Source: an uncultured Acetatifactor sp.
GTDB lineage: Bacteria; Bacillota; Clostridia; Lachnospirales; Lachnospiraceae
Length of the DNA: 64,000 bases
Reading direction: 5' to 3'
Assembly: GCA_910579755.1 (NCBI GenBank)
Contig: CAJTVB010000018.1
Span: 1 to 64,000, forward strand
The notes under the pieces are model-generated. The model had not been told where the DNA came from. It made no database searches and saw only the letters and a list, made by a program, of their open reading frames with translations. Made by a program: the position numbers and the translations under genes. Below are positions 16,753 through 26,601 of the stretch, piece by piece (the stretch's first letter is position 1; each line of letters begins with the position of its first letter).

Positions 16753-17874
16753 TTACTTATAAGGGTCGGCAGCGTCACGGATTCCGTCGCCCAGGAAGTT
16801 AAAGGCCAGAACCGCAATCGTCACGAAAATGATCGGAATCAGCTTATGAGGATTGCTGGCAACGTCGGTGACGGAGCTTGCCTCCTGAAGCAGCACACCC
16901 CAGCTGGTTGCGGGGGATTTAATGCCAAGTCCCAGGTAAGACATGGACGTTTCACCCACGATGGAACCCGGAATGCCGAGAGTGATGGAAACAATGAGGT
17001 AACTCATGAAGCCCGGAACCAGGTGCTTCCAGATGATCTTCCAGGTGGAAACGCCGGAAAGCCTCGCCGCCATAACATAATCCTCATTTTTCAGTGACAG
17101 GAATTTTCCGCGTACCACCCGGGCCATTCCGGTCCAGTTGATAAAGGAGAGGATAATGGTTATGTAAAGATACATCTTCACGGTTGAAATTCCCGGAGGA
17201 ATTGCTGCGGAAAGCGCCATCCAGAGAGGGATCTGGGGAACGGCGCCGATCACCTCAATAATACGCTGGATCACAATGTCGATGGCTCCGCCAAAGTAAC
17301 CGGAGATGGAACCGATGCTGACGCCCAGGAAAAAGCTGATAATAGCGCTGGCAAAGGGAATGGTCAGGGAAATCCGGCTTCCCAGAAGCACACGGGAGAA
17401 AATATCACGCCCCAGGGAATCTGTGCCGAAGAGCATCACTTTCGCGCCGCTTCCGCCGTTGCTTCCCTCGCCTACGCCGAAGAGGTGCAGATCGCAGGGG
17501 ATCAGCCCCAGGATTTTATATTCTGAGCCGTGTACGAAAAAGTTGATCTTATAATATTCGGAGGTATCCTCCGTGATGGTTACCGAGAAATCCTTCCGGT
17601 CAATGGTTTTTTCCAGCTTGTATACGTGAGGGCCGATAAATTGTCCTTCGTAGGTCCAATGGATTTTGGAAGGAGCGCTGTCCTTGTACAGCGCGTCAAA
17701 TTCATCCAGCGAATAGGGCGCCAGGAAATCCGCAAAGAGAGCGCCCAGGTATAAAATCAGGAGAATGAGCATGGAAAGCTTGGCAAGCTTATGCTTTTTC
17801 AGTTTTCTGCCCATCAGAGTCCATTGGGAAGCAAGATAATAATCTTCGTTGGTCTTCTGTTTCTTTTTCCACAT
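16753..17874 (-). CDS. oppC: Opp-type ABC importer permease, OppC
   Basis: 373 residues. There is an N-terminal membrane segment near 35-55, then an extended outside loop (about 60-150), then five membrane segments with the permease coupling loop (MAARLSGVSTWKIIWKHLVP near 265). Family length is normally about 300, so the extra outside domain is longer than in peptide OppC. Such loops occur in related systems for large or sugar substrates. Its start overlaps the oppB stop (TAATG). It forms the channel with OppB. Confidence 0.9.
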   Translation of the reverse strand: MWKKKQKTNEDYYLASQWTLMGRKLKKHKLAKLSMLILLILYLGALFADFLAPYSLDEFDALYKDSAPSKIHWTYEGQFIGPHVYKLEKTIDRKDFSVTITEDTSEYYKINFFVHGSEYKILGLIPCDLHLFGVGEGSNGGSGAKVMLFGTDSLGRDIFSRVLLGSRISLTIPFASAIISFFLGVSIGSISGYFGGAIDIVIQRIIEVIGAVPQIPLWMALSAAIPPGISTVKMYLYITIILSFINWTGMARVVRGKFLSLKNEDYVMAARLSGVSTWKIIWKHLVPGFMSYLIVSITLGIPGSIVGETSMSYLGLGIKSPATSWGVLLQEASSVTDVASNPHKLIPIIFVTIAVLAFNFLGDGIRDAADPYK

Positions 17875-19004
17875 TATCTGCCACCTCCTGAATAACGGAT
17901 TCTGGGATCCAGGAAGGCCAGGGCGATATCGGAGAACAAAATGCCGATAACCACCAGGACTGCCTGAACCATGACAATCGCTCCTGCAAGGTACATATCC
18001 TGAGCCTGAAGGGCCTTAAACAGCACCGGTCCCTGGATCTGCATGTTCAAAACCATGGCAGTTACCGTGGAGCCCGAAAACAGGCTGGAGAGCACGCCGC
18101 CCAGTCCTGATACGGTGGGATTGATGGCGGCGCGGAAGCAGTATTTCATGATAATGGTGCGTTCCGGCACGCCCTTTGCCCTTGCGGTCAGGGTGTATTG
18201 TCTGCCCACTTCATCCAGCATCTGGGCACGCACGGAGCGGATAATACCGCAGGTACCGCTGGTCCCGATGACGAGGATGGGGATGATCATACGCTTTAAA
18301 AATTCACCGAAATTATATAAATGAATGCCGTTTTGCAGCATCTCCTGCGAAAACAGGCCAACATTCGCATTTCCTGTCCATTTATAGGACAGATACATCA
18401 GCACGATTGCCAGAATAAAGTTTGGTATTGCCGCACCCAGGAATCCGATGATGGATGAAATATAATCACCCACAGAATACTGGTGTGTGGAAGCGTAAAC
18501 AGCGATGGGCAGGGATACGGCATATTGGAAGATCATAATGATTGCAGTGACCAGAATGGTGAGCCCCAGCCTGTCGTCCACCACATCCCAGACGTCCCGG
18601 CCATAGGCGAAGGAATATTTCCAGTTGTGATGAGAACCGTATAACCTGTAATAGGTGGAATCTGTAGGAGTCCAGATAATATCCTTGATCCATTTGAAAT
18701 ACTGCTCATGAATGGGCAGATCCAGACCGTAGTCAGCGCGAAGCTGTGCGGCGTAATCTGCGTCCACAATTTCTCCTTCCGAGGCAAGGGCAGCAATGTG
18801 AGCGGACACATAATCCCCGGGAGGAAGCTGGATCACGAAGAAAACCAGAATCGAAATTAAAAATAATGTGGGAATGAACATCAGAAGACGCTTTATGATG
18901 TACTGGACGAGATCCTTTTTAAAGAAATCGCCCACAGCAGTCATCAGGGGTTTCTTTGGGGCATCTTCATGCATGCTTTCTGATTTGTACGCATTTTCTT
19001 CCAT
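17874..19004 (-). CDS. oppB: Opp-type ABC importer permease, OppB
   Basis: 376 residues. A 35-residue polar N terminus is followed by a first membrane segment (LLMFIPTLFLISILVFFVI), a long extracytoplasmic stretch (about 60-150) and the remaining membrane segments. The coupling loop TARAKGVPERTIIMKYCFRAA lies near 285. It is the partner of OppC. A terminator-like hairpin lies between oppA and this gene, so the membrane parts are probably made in smaller amounts than the binding protein. Confidence 0.9.
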   Translation of the reverse strand: MEENAYKSESMHEDAPKKPLMTAVGDFFKKDLVQYIIKRLLMFIPTLFLISILVFFVIQLPPGDYVSAHIAALASEGEIVDADYAAQLRADYGLDLPIHEQYFKWIKDIIWTPTDSTYYRLYGSHHNWKYSFAYGRDVWDVVDDRLGLTILVTAIIMIFQYAVSLPIAVYASTHQYSVGDYISSIIGFLGAAIPNFILAIVLMYLSYKWTGNANVGLFSQEMLQNGIHLYNFGEFLKRMIIPILVIGTSGTCGIIRSVRAQMLDEVGRQYTLTARAKGVPERTIIMKYCFRAAINPTVSGLGGVLSSLFSGSTVTAMVLNMQIQGPVLFKALQAQDMYLAGAIVMVQAVLVVIGILFSDIALAFLDPRIRYSGGGR

Positions 19005-19027
19005 GAGAAATTCCCTTTCTTAAAAAA

Positions 19028-19063
19028 TCCGGAGGCGTGGGAACCGGATCCCCCGCCTCCGGA
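19028..19063 (-). terminator. intercistronic terminator between oppA and oppB
   Basis: A perfect 10-bp stem (tccggaggcg at 19028-19037 with cgcctccgga at 19054-19063) is followed on the minus strand by TTTTTT. Placed between the binding-protein gene and the permease genes, it should stop part of the transcription and leave excess oppA mRNA, a common way to make more binding protein than transporter. Confidence 0.85.
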
Positions 19064-19102
19064 AGTTGTCATTGATGCGTTTGTTGTTGATTATAATGCT
19101 GA

Positions 19103-21178
19103 TTATTCGGTTTTGAACAATGTCCAGTAGTGGATAATATTCTGATACTGATACAGGTCGTCGTTCACCAGGAGCTCCGGATAGTTGTGGATCTTGGAGC
19201 TCACCAGGCTGTAAGAGCCGGCAGCCTTCAGGTAAGCGATGGTCCAGAGATTTTCCTTGTGGAGATTGTAGATATCCAGGGTGTACTGATCTCTTTCGTC
19301 GGTATCAGGTGTGGATTTCCACTGCTCGTAGATCTCTACCAGCTTCGCCATGTCGCCCTCGGGAGCAACACCCTGCGCGCCGCTTGTCTGGTAGTAGGTG
19401 CCATACTCGCCGTACCATTCTGCGGACTGAGCAATGGGAACGAAGGGCTGTACCCTGGATTTCAGGGAAACGCCGCCGATAGCGGTGTGAGGCCCGAGAA
19501 CCGCATACCAGTCATTGTTGTCGATTTCCTGATCAAAGGCAGATACTTCCAGATCCTTTGTGGCACATTTGATACCTGCTGCATTATAGTACTGCTCCAG
19601 TACCGGATATGCGGCATCGGCTCCGGAATCCGTGTAGGTATAAATGGTCAATACGAAATCAGTACCGTCTGCAAAGTCATAGAAGCCGTCGCTGCCCATT
19701 ACCAGGCCGCATCCTTCTAACAGAGCCTTGGCGCCATCTACGTCATATTCGGTCCATTTCTGCTCCCACTCCGCATCATAGCCGAAGTTACCCTCCTGAG
19801 GAGCGCACTGGCCGGGCTCCAGGAAGCCCTCCGTAAGGAGGCCGGAAACCTGCTCGCGGTCCACACAGATGGACATGGCCTGACGGAAATCAGGATTTGC
19901 AAACAGCGTTGCATAATTTTCATCCTTACAGGTATAGTTGAAGGTCATCAGATAGGAGCCCCAGTTGGTGCTGGCAAGCTCGCGCAGATACGCCTGGTCG
20001 CCCAGATCCTGCAACAGGGAAGCGATATCCTGCATGGCCACTTCCATGATATCCAGCTCGCCGGAGCGGAACATCAGCTGATCCTGTCCGTCCTCGGAGG
20101 TGGTGTTGAAATGGATTTCGTCACAGTAGGGAAGCTGCTGTCCCTGAGCGTCCACCTTCCAGAAGTAGGGGTTGCGCTCCAGAATGCACAGTTGGGCGTC
20201 TCTGGAGTTGTTGCCTTCCTTCGTGGACAGTGTGTAGGAGTTCAGGCAGGGAATGCCGTCCTCGTTCCACCAGTAGTAGGCGATTGCCTTGCCCAGGTCA
20301 TTTACGGTAGCGGCATCGATTCCCTTATTCTTGGCATTGACCAGCACGGCCTCATCGTCAAGTCCGGTCTTTTCCCAGTAAGGATTTTCCACATAGATGG
20401 AATCCGGAATCATATCCAGCAGGTAGTGGGACGGAGCCCAGCACCACTTGAAATCGCCGTTTTCGATAAAGTCAGCGGGGAACTTGGGATTTGTAAAGGT
20501 CCAGGTCACAGTGTAATCGTCAACCTTTTCCAGAGTCGCCCAGGTATCTTCGCCGTCCATCAGAGCGGCCCAGTTTTTCTTGGTGTCATAGTTGGTGAGA
20601 TGGCACATATAGTACCAGAAGGTAATGTCATCGGCATTGAAATCTTCGCCGTCGGACCATTTCATACCTTCTCTGAGCTTGAAGGTCCATACTGTGTAAT
20701 CGTCATTGTGCGAAAACTCCTTAATAACGTTTGCATAGTAGGTGCCATCGGAATTGTAGCGGATAATGCCCTCCAGAACCGGTCTGGACAAGCCCCAGCT
20801 TCCGCCGGCGCCGGCCAGGTTGATCACACCGCCGTATGTACCGATCTCCAAAGCGTTGCCGCCGGCATCCTTGGTATCCACGAAAATATCGCCTTCCACG
20901 GGAAGTCTGTCCTCCACCTTGGGAAGGGATCCTGCGGAAACCAGATCTGCCAGCATGGGAGCTTCACTGTAGCCTGCTGCTTCATCGGCAGGGGGTGTGG
21001 TTTCCTCGGAATTCGATGCCTCAGAATTGGACTCCTCAGAATTGGATTCCGAGGACTGCTGTGTGCTTTCCTGGGTACCGGAAGGTGTTGTGTCAGTAGT
21101 GTCGCTGGGGCCGCCGCAGGCAATCAGGGAAGCCGCCATTGTGCCCGCTAAAAGCAGGGCAAAAAGTCTTTTTTTCAT
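19103..21178 (-). CDS. oppA: extracellular substrate-binding lipoprotein, OppA/SBP_bac_5 type
   Basis: 691 residues. Signal peptide MKKRLFALLLAGTMAASLIAC with lipobox LIAC is followed by a Ser/Thr/Glu-rich linker (about 25-65) and a large cluster-C binding-protein fold (WTFKLREGMKWSDGEDFNADDI is the family signature region). I chose ATG 21178 because AGGAGG precedes it and the lipobox then sits correctly; the frame stays open to 21346. It captures the importer's cargo outside the cell. At nearly 700 residues it is larger than typical peptide-binding OppA (about 540), which fits larger oligosaccharides. It is transcribed from a clear promoter at 21236-21264. Confidence 0.92.
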   Translation of the reverse strand: MKKRLFALLLAGTMAASLIACGGPSDTTDTTPSGTQESTQQSSESNSEESNSEASNSEETTPPADEAAGYSEAPMLADLVSAGSLPKVEDRLPVEGDIFVDTKDAGGNALEIGTYGGVINLAGAGGSWGLSRPVLEGIIRYNSDGTYYANVIKEFSHNDDYTVWTFKLREGMKWSDGEDFNADDITFWYYMCHLTNYDTKKNWAALMDGEDTWATLEKVDDYTVTWTFTNPKFPADFIENGDFKWCWAPSHYLLDMIPDSIYVENPYWEKTGLDDEAVLVNAKNKGIDAATVNDLGKAIAYYWWNEDGIPCLNSYTLSTKEGNNSRDAQLCILERNPYFWKVDAQGQQLPYCDEIHFNTTSEDGQDQLMFRSGELDIMEVAMQDIASLLQDLGDQAYLRELASTNWGSYLMTFNYTCKDENYATLFANPDFRQAMSICVDREQVSGLLTEGFLEPGQCAPQEGNFGYDAEWEQKWTEYDVDGAKALLEGCGLVMGSDGFYDFADGTDFVLTIYTYTDSGADAAYPVLEQYYNAAGIKCATKDLEVSAFDQEIDNNDWYAVLGPHTAIGGVSLKSRVQPFVPIAQSAEWYGEYGTYYQTSGAQGVAPEGDMAKLVEIYEQWKSTPDTDERDQYTLDIYNLHKENLWTIAYLKAAGSYSLVSSKIHNYPELLVNDDLYQYQNIIHYWTLFKTE

Positions 21179-21235
21179 AAAACATCCTCCTTCATGAAAT
21201 TGAAATTGCCAACTCGCTAAGCAACTTTTATGCCG

Positions 21236-21264
21236 AGTATAGCAATTGTGCCCAAAAAAGTCAA
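21236..21264 (-). promoter_or_regulatory. sigma-A promoter of the opp operon
   Basis: On the minus strand, TTGACT (plus 21259-21264), a 17-base spacer, and TATACT (plus 21236-21241). It lies about 60 bases upstream of the oppA start. From here to 21679, the rest of the divergent region is AT-rich and holds no gene I can support. A weak plus-strand match (TTGAGT at 21521, TGTTAT at 21543) might serve the glycosidase genes. Confidence 0.8.
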
Positions 21265-21679
21265 CACAAAAGTTAAAAAAAATGTAAAAACGCTCATTAG
21301 GAATGACTAAAAGAGCGGGAATTACTGCATTTATGGTTATTTTCACGACCCATTACGGATGGGCGAATTGGATGGGAGAGGGATGTGTCCGCATTCAGGC
21401 ATGCCCTGCGGAATTATGGCAGGGACAGTGGAGAGAAGAAGTCAAGTGGTTTGCGCTTTTTGTTTTCTGCGGCAGGGAAATGGCGTGAAATTGGGTAAAT
21501 TTGCAAGCAAAATAGACAAATTGAGTACAGATATATTGCAAATGTTATGCAAGAACCCCATAAAAAAGTCTCAATAAAAGCAAAAAGTGCAATGTGTTGG
21601 GGTAAAAAAACAAGAGATGTGTGGAAATGCGCTCCTGTGTTTGGTAATCTTTAATTAAGCTTTCAAGGAGGGCAGGACT

Positions 21680-23323
21680 ATGGATAAAAATCTGATCATA
21701 TTTACAGACAGCGGAGATACCATTATCGACGAAAGCACACAGGTCTTCGACGAAAGGGGAATTGTTGCCAGGGCGGAATTTATTCCGGGGGCGGGCGAGG
21801 TGCTTCGCCAGCTGAAGGAGGAGGGATATCGGATCGCCCTGGTGGCGGACGGAGAGTGGGAGTCTTTTCAGAATGTGTACCGGGAGAACGGTCTGGGATA
21901 TTGCTTTGAAGAATGGATCGTGTCGGAAGTGGTGGGGGAGCAGAAGCCAGCCAGATCCATGTTTGACACGGCCATGGTAAAAATGGGGCTGACGGAGGCT
22001 GACAAGCCTTTTATTGTCATGATCGGAAACAATCTGAAGAAGGATGTGGCAGGCGCCAACCGGTATGGGATTACTTCCGTGTGGCTGGACTGGTCTCCCA
22101 GGTATTTCCACACTGTGGAGGAGCCGGACTGGCAGCCTGATTACACGGTGAGCACGCCGGAGGAGCTGAAGGCCCTTATTACCCGGCTGGAAGAAAAATG
22201 TGCGGAGAAAAAGGAGCTGGCCAGCAGGATTACCCGCAAAATCCACAGTATGGTGGATGCTTTTTCCCATATCCTGTATGAGACAGACGACACCTTCCTG
22301 AAGAACATGGAGAGCCATAATCTGGCCGGGGATGATATCGCCAGATACCGGTATTGGGAGTGGACCCAGGGAGTGGGGCTGTTTGGGCTGTGGAAGCTGT
22401 TCTGCTACGAGAAGAATGAAAAGTATCTTGACACTCTGAAAAAATATTATGACAGGCAGATCGAGATTGGCTTTCCTGCCCTGAATGTAAATACGGCGGC
22501 GCCATATCTGACCATGTCCTTTCTGGCGGAGTACACCGGGGAGGAAAAATATATGCAGCCCTGTGCAGAGGCGGCGCGGCAGATCATGGAGAGCTTTCCC
22601 CGGACCAGTGAGGGCGGATTCCAGCATATGACATCCGACTCACTGAACGATCAGGAGCTGTGGGATGATACGCTTTATATGACGGTGCTGTTTTTAGCCA
22701 ACATGGGGCGTATCCTGGAGGACGGGGACATGAAGGCGGAGGCGGAATACCAGTTCCTTCTGCACGACAAGTACTTATGCGACAAGGCTACGGGGCTCTG
22801 GTATCATGGCTGGAGCTTCCAGGAGAAGAATAACTTTGCAGGAGCTTTTTGGGGAAGGGGTAACTGCTGGATCACCATGGCCGTGCCGGAATTTTTGTCC
22901 ATACACAGCTGCGGCGCTCCTGTAAGAAGAATGCTGACAAATGCGCTGAAGGCCCAGATCGAGAGTCTGATAAAATATCAGGCCGAAAACGGTATGTGGC
23001 ATACCCTGGTGGACGATGAGGATTCCTATGTGGAAGCCAGCGCTACCTGCGGTTTTGCCTACGGCATTTTAAAGGCGGTGAAGGATGGTCTGTTGGATGA
23101 GGCCTGTCTGAAGGCCGCTGTCAAGGCGCTGGAGCCGATTCTGGACTGCATATCCGACGATGGTGTGGTGAATCAGGTGTCCTACGGCACGCCCATGGGA
23201 CGCATTTCCAAGAATTTTTACAAGGAGATCGAGCTCAAGCCCATGCCCTATGGTCAGGCGCTGGCGATTTTGTTTTTGATGGAATATCGGGAGGTTTGCT
23301 GTCAGCAGAAAATCAGGCTCTGA
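21680..23323 (+). CDS. fusion of HAD hydrolase and GH105-type unsaturated uronyl hydrolase
   Basis: 547 residues in two parts. Residues 1-175 are a HAD-like phosphatase domain: motif I FTDSGDT, a Ser/Thr-type turn (ALVADGEW), Lys in GEQKPARSMF, and motif IV MIGNNLKKDVAGA. Residues about 185-540 are an (alpha/alpha)6 GH105/GH88-like hydrolase (YRYWEWTQGVGLFGLWKL, ELWDDTLYMTVLFLANMGR, GRGNCWITMAVPEFL), a family that removes unsaturated uronic acids left by polysaccharide lyases. There is no signal peptide, so it should act on imported oligosaccharides. AAGGAGGG precedes ATG 21680. The second acidic residue of HAD motif I is Gly, so phosphatase activity is uncertain. The single-frame fusion looks real, without a frameshift. 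Confidence 0.85.
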   Translation: MDKNLIIFTDSGDTIIDESTQVFDERGIVARAEFIPGAGEVLRQLKEEGYRIALVADGEWESFQNVYRENGLGYCFEEWIVSEVVGEQKPARSMFDTAMVKMGLTEADKPFIVMIGNNLKKDVAGANRYGITSVWLDWSPRYFHTVEEPDWQPDYTVSTPEELKALITRLEEKCAEKKELASRITRKIHSMVDAFSHILYETDDTFLKNMESHNLAGDDIARYRYWEWTQGVGLFGLWKLFCYEKNEKYLDTLKKYYDRQIEIGFPALNVNTAAPYLTMSFLAEYTGEEKYMQPCAEAARQIMESFPRTSEGGFQHMTSDSLNDQELWDDTLYMTVLFLANMGRILEDGDMKAEAEYQFLLHDKYLCDKATGLWYHGWSFQEKNNFAGAFWGRGNCWITMAVPEFLSIHSCGAPVRRMLTNALKAQIESLIKYQAENGMWHTLVDDEDSYVEASATCGFAYGILKAVKDGLLDEACLKAAVKALEPILDCISDDGVVNQVSYGTPMGRISKNFYKEIELKPMPYGQALAILFLMEYREVCCQQKIRL

Positions 23324-23457
23324 GGTGGAAATCGGTGAGCGGCATCTGCCGGCAGATGAAAGGAAAGATTTTCCGGCGGATAAAGGAAAGGCCTGTGGAG
23401 GATATGGCGGGCGGTATTGTTCTGTGAGAACTTTGGAGCACAGGGAAAGGCGGCAGG

Positions 23458-26400
23458 ATGAAGCTGGGGAGACAATGGGAGGAACGGCTGAAAATATGGG
23501 ATGAGGCCTTTTTGCCGAATATCTATCGTTCATTGGGAACGGTAGAGCTGGAGGGGTTCACCACCAGCGAGCAGCTTTGTTTGGAACAGGCGGCCAAAAG
23601 AGAGCGTCAGGCTTTTCCCCGGGGAAGGACATGGGGAGCCAAGTGGGAATACGGATGGTTTCACGCCAGGCTTACCCTGCCCCGGGCCGCAGAGGGAGAA
23701 CGAATATTGCTTCATTTGGCGCCGGGACCGGAAATGCTGGTGTATGTGGATGGCCGGGAGGCAGGCTCCATAGATGCGAAGCATGATTTTGTGGAGCTGA
23801 CGCCCCGGGGACAGGCCGGTCAGGCGTTCGAGATCTGGGCGGAGGCTTACGCGGGGCATGGTCCCAAACTGGAGGGCGGGGGAATCTTTACCCGGGAGGC
23901 GGTGCCGGTGCCGGAACCGCCGGAGAACCAGTGCAGTGTGGGGGAGAGCCATTTCGGAATTCAGGATCCGGTTTATTTTCAGACCTATGCGGATTACCAC
24001 ACTCTCTATGAGCTGTGGAAGGCACTTCCGGAGAGCAGTCTGCGGGGAATGAAGATTGGCCGGGCCCTGCAGGAATTTACCTTTGAAGCGGATTTTGAGG
24101 CTCAGGAGCCTGCCCGCCGGGAAAGCGTTCTGCGGGCGGGAAGTCTGCTGAAGCCGTTCCTGGAAAGGAAAAACAGCGAGACGGCAGTGGAATATACCGT
24201 GTTTGGGCAGTCCCACCTGGATCTGGCCTGGCTGTGGCCCTGGGAGGAGACGAAGCGGAAGTGCGCCAGAACCTACGCTAATCAGCTGGCCTTGATGGAC
24301 CGGTACCCTGAATATCAGTTTTTACTTTGTGAGCCCCCGATTCTGGAAAATCTGAAGGAATACTATCCTGGGCTTTACCGGCGGGTAAAGGAGCGGGTAG
24401 AGACAGGACAGTTTCTGCCGGAGGGCGCAGTCTACATAGAAAGCGATACCAATCTTGCAGGGGGAGAGAGCCTGATCCGTCAGTTTGTACTGGGAAAGCG
24501 GTGGTTCCGGCAGGAGTTTAATGTGGATTCCCGGATGGCCTGGATGCCGGATACCTTCGGCTTTACCGGGGCTCTGCCTCAGATTATGGCAGGCTGCGGC
24601 GTGTCCTATTTTGCCACCCAGAAGCTTTTGCGCGCTGATCCGGAATGCCAGCAATTTCCTTATAATATATTCTGGTGGGAGGGCATCGACGGCACCAGAA
24701 TTCTTTCTCACATATATAAGAAGAACAATGCTGTGTTTGCTCCGGGAGCCCTGATCGAAAGATGGGAGAAGGACAGAAATCAGCGGCAGGATATAGATAG
24801 TCTGATGTTTCCCTTTGGTTATGGAGACGGAGGAGGAGGCCCTACAGAGCTGATGGTGGAGACGGCTCTCAGGTGCCGGGATCTGGAGGGGCTTCCCAGG
24901 TGCAGCTTTGAAGGCCCCACGGCCTTTTTTGACCGGCTTTCCCCGTCTGAAGTGCGCAACGTTTATTATGGAGAGCTGTATCTTGCCTGGCACAGAGGCA
25001 CCTACACCGCCCAGGCCGGGATCAAGAAAGGAGTGCGCAGAGCGGAGTATGCATTGCGGGAGGCCGAGTATCTGGCCGGCCTTTTAAGACTGTCTGAAAA
25101 AGCTGTGCTAGAAAGGAATCTGGACGCAGAGGCTGGAGAAAAGCTGGCAGAGCTGTGGAAAAAGCTTCTTTTTCAGGAGTTTCATGATATTTTGCCCGGC
25201 ACTTCCATTCACAGAGTCAACCGGGAAGCCCTGGAGGTTTTGGAGCAGGTGGAGCAGGAGAGCCGGGAGCTTGCGGAAAAGCTTCTGGAGCGGCTGGCGG
25301 GAGGAAGGGCGGTATTTAATTCTCTGAGCTGGGAACGGAGCTGGAAGGGGAAGGTGCTGCCGGCCTGCGGATATATGAAGCTGCAGGATAATAATGAAGG
25401 CGTAGAAGTGAGCTGCAGGCCGGACGGGACGGAGGCAGTTTCCTGGCGGGAAAATTTTGACGGGAAAGGCGGTCTTCGAATCCAAAACAGCTTCTATCTG
25501 GTGGAAATGGATCGGGAGGGCCGGATTTTCAGCCTGAAGGACCGCAGCACCGGATATGAATATGCGGAGGGCCCTCTGAACCATTTCAGGCTGTACAGGG
25601 ATGTGAATGTGGATTATGATGCCTGGGAGCTGGGCCGGATGTACGAAGAAATGGAGGAAGCTCTGGCAGGAGAGACCGTCATGGAGGTTCGGCGGGAGGG
25701 TCGGAATCTTATAGTGGCGCTGCATAAGCAGGAACCTCATTTTGCCGTGGACCAGCAGATTCTCTTTTTGGCGGATACTTCCAGAATCGGATTTCAGACA
25801 CAGGTGGACTGGCGGGAGCGCCACAGGATCCTGAAGGTGGATTTCCCTACTACAGTTTATACGAAGGAAGCCTTGGAGGAGATTCAGTTTGGTTATCTGA
25901 AACGGCCCACTCACAGATCCAGGCAGTATGAACAGGATTTGTATGAAACCTGCCATCACAAGTACGCGGCTCTCACCGACGGAAAGAATGGGTTTGCCTT
26001 GCTGAATGACTGCAAGTACGGGATTTCTGCCAGGGACAGCAGGTTGTCGCTGACTTTACTGCGGGCTCCGGTATTGCCGGACATGGAAGCCGATCAGGGG
26101 GTTCATGTGTTTTCCTATGGAATCCTCCCTTTTTTGGGTCCCTTTGTGTACAGCCGGGTTCCCAGAGAAGCATACGAGTGGAATGTGGAGCCTGTGGAGA
26201 CGACTGCTCAGACGAATCCCTTTAATATGGAAGAAACACCTTCCATGGAACGGTTCTCTTTTTTTGAAGTGGAGGGGGATCATGTGATCCTGGAGACCTG
26301 CAAACCTGCATTCGACATAGAAAACGGAGTGGTTCTGCGGCTCTATGAGTCCATGGGCTGTGCCGGAAGGGCGCATCTTACGGTTCCGGCCTGTGTAAAG

Positions 26401-26550
26401 CGGGCATATGCCTGCAATATGCTGGAGGAGAGGCAGAAGGAATTGGAAATCCGGGAAGGACGGATTGCATTGGACTTCGGCGCTTTTCAGATTCAGACCC
26501 TGTTGCTGGAAACCAGAGAGAGAAATTTCCGGGCGGATGGCACCGGCTGA
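23458..26550 (+). CDS. GH38 alpha-mannosidase
   Basis: 1030 residues, the usual length of bacterial cytoplasmic GH38 enzymes. The metal-binding start of the catalytic domain is GQSHLDLAWLWPWEETKRK (about 249-267), and the nucleophile Asp lies in AWMPDTFGFTG (about 363). A third block, FGYGDGGGGPTELMVE, follows near 450. The C-terminal half is the beta-sandwich region of the family. There is no signal peptide. It releases alpha-linked mannose, probably from oligosaccharides brought in by the neighbouring Opp importer. It lies 134 bases after the HAD-GH105 gene on the same strand; that gap shows no feature of note. Confidence 0.93.
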   Translation: MKLGRQWEERLKIWDEAFLPNIYRSLGTVELEGFTTSEQLCLEQAAKRERQAFPRGRTWGAKWEYGWFHARLTLPRAAEGERILLHLAPGPEMLVYVDGREAGSIDAKHDFVELTPRGQAGQAFEIWAEAYAGHGPKLEGGGIFTREAVPVPEPPENQCSVGESHFGIQDPVYFQTYADYHTLYELWKALPESSLRGMKIGRALQEFTFEADFEAQEPARRESVLRAGSLLKPFLERKNSETAVEYTVFGQSHLDLAWLWPWEETKRKCARTYANQLALMDRYPEYQFLLCEPPILENLKEYYPGLYRRVKERVETGQFLPEGAVYIESDTNLAGGESLIRQFVLGKRWFRQEFNVDSRMAWMPDTFGFTGALPQIMAGCGVSYFATQKLLRADPECQQFPYNIFWWEGIDGTRILSHIYKKNNAVFAPGALIERWEKDRNQRQDIDSLMFPFGYGDGGGGPTELMVETALRCRDLEGLPRCSFEGPTAFFDRLSPSEVRNVYYGELYLAWHRGTYTAQAGIKKGVRRAEYALREAEYLAGLLRLSEKAVLERNLDAEAGEKLAELWKKLLFQEFHDILPGTSIHRVNREALEVLEQVEQESRELAEKLLERLAGGRAVFNSLSWERSWKGKVLPACGYMKLQDNNEGVEVSCRPDGTEAVSWRENFDGKGGLRIQNSFYLVEMDREGRIFSLKDRSTGYEYAEGPLNHFRLYRDVNVDYDAWELGRMYEEMEEALAGETVMEVRREGRNLIVALHKQEPHFAVDQQILFLADTSRIGFQTQVDWRERHRILKVDFPTTVYTKEALEEIQFGYLKRPTHRSRQYEQDLYETCHHKYAALTDGKNGFALLNDCKYGISARDSRLSLTLLRAPVLPDMEADQGVHVFSYGILPFLGPFVYSRVPREAYEWNVEPVETTAQTNPFNMEETPSMERFSFFEVEGDHVILETCKPAFDIENGVVLRLYESMGCAGRAHLTVPACVKRAYACNMLEERQKELEIREGRIALDFGAFQIQTLLLETRERNFRADGTG

Positions 26551-26601
26551 GGCGGCATGAGTTTGCCGATACACTCTTAGGATATGAAAGGAAAAAAGAG
26601 T

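Noticed and set aside
15714..16802. Long plus-strand open frame opposite oppD
   Set aside because: It is antisense to a complete ABC ATPase with all motifs; no ribosome site.
20111..21151. 346-codon plus-strand frame opposite oppA
   Set aside because: It mirrors the binding-protein gene, which has a signal peptide, promoter and ribosome site.
21236..21310. Catabolite-repression (cre) site near the opp promoter
   Set aside because: tgtaaaaacgctca lacks the central CG at the required position.
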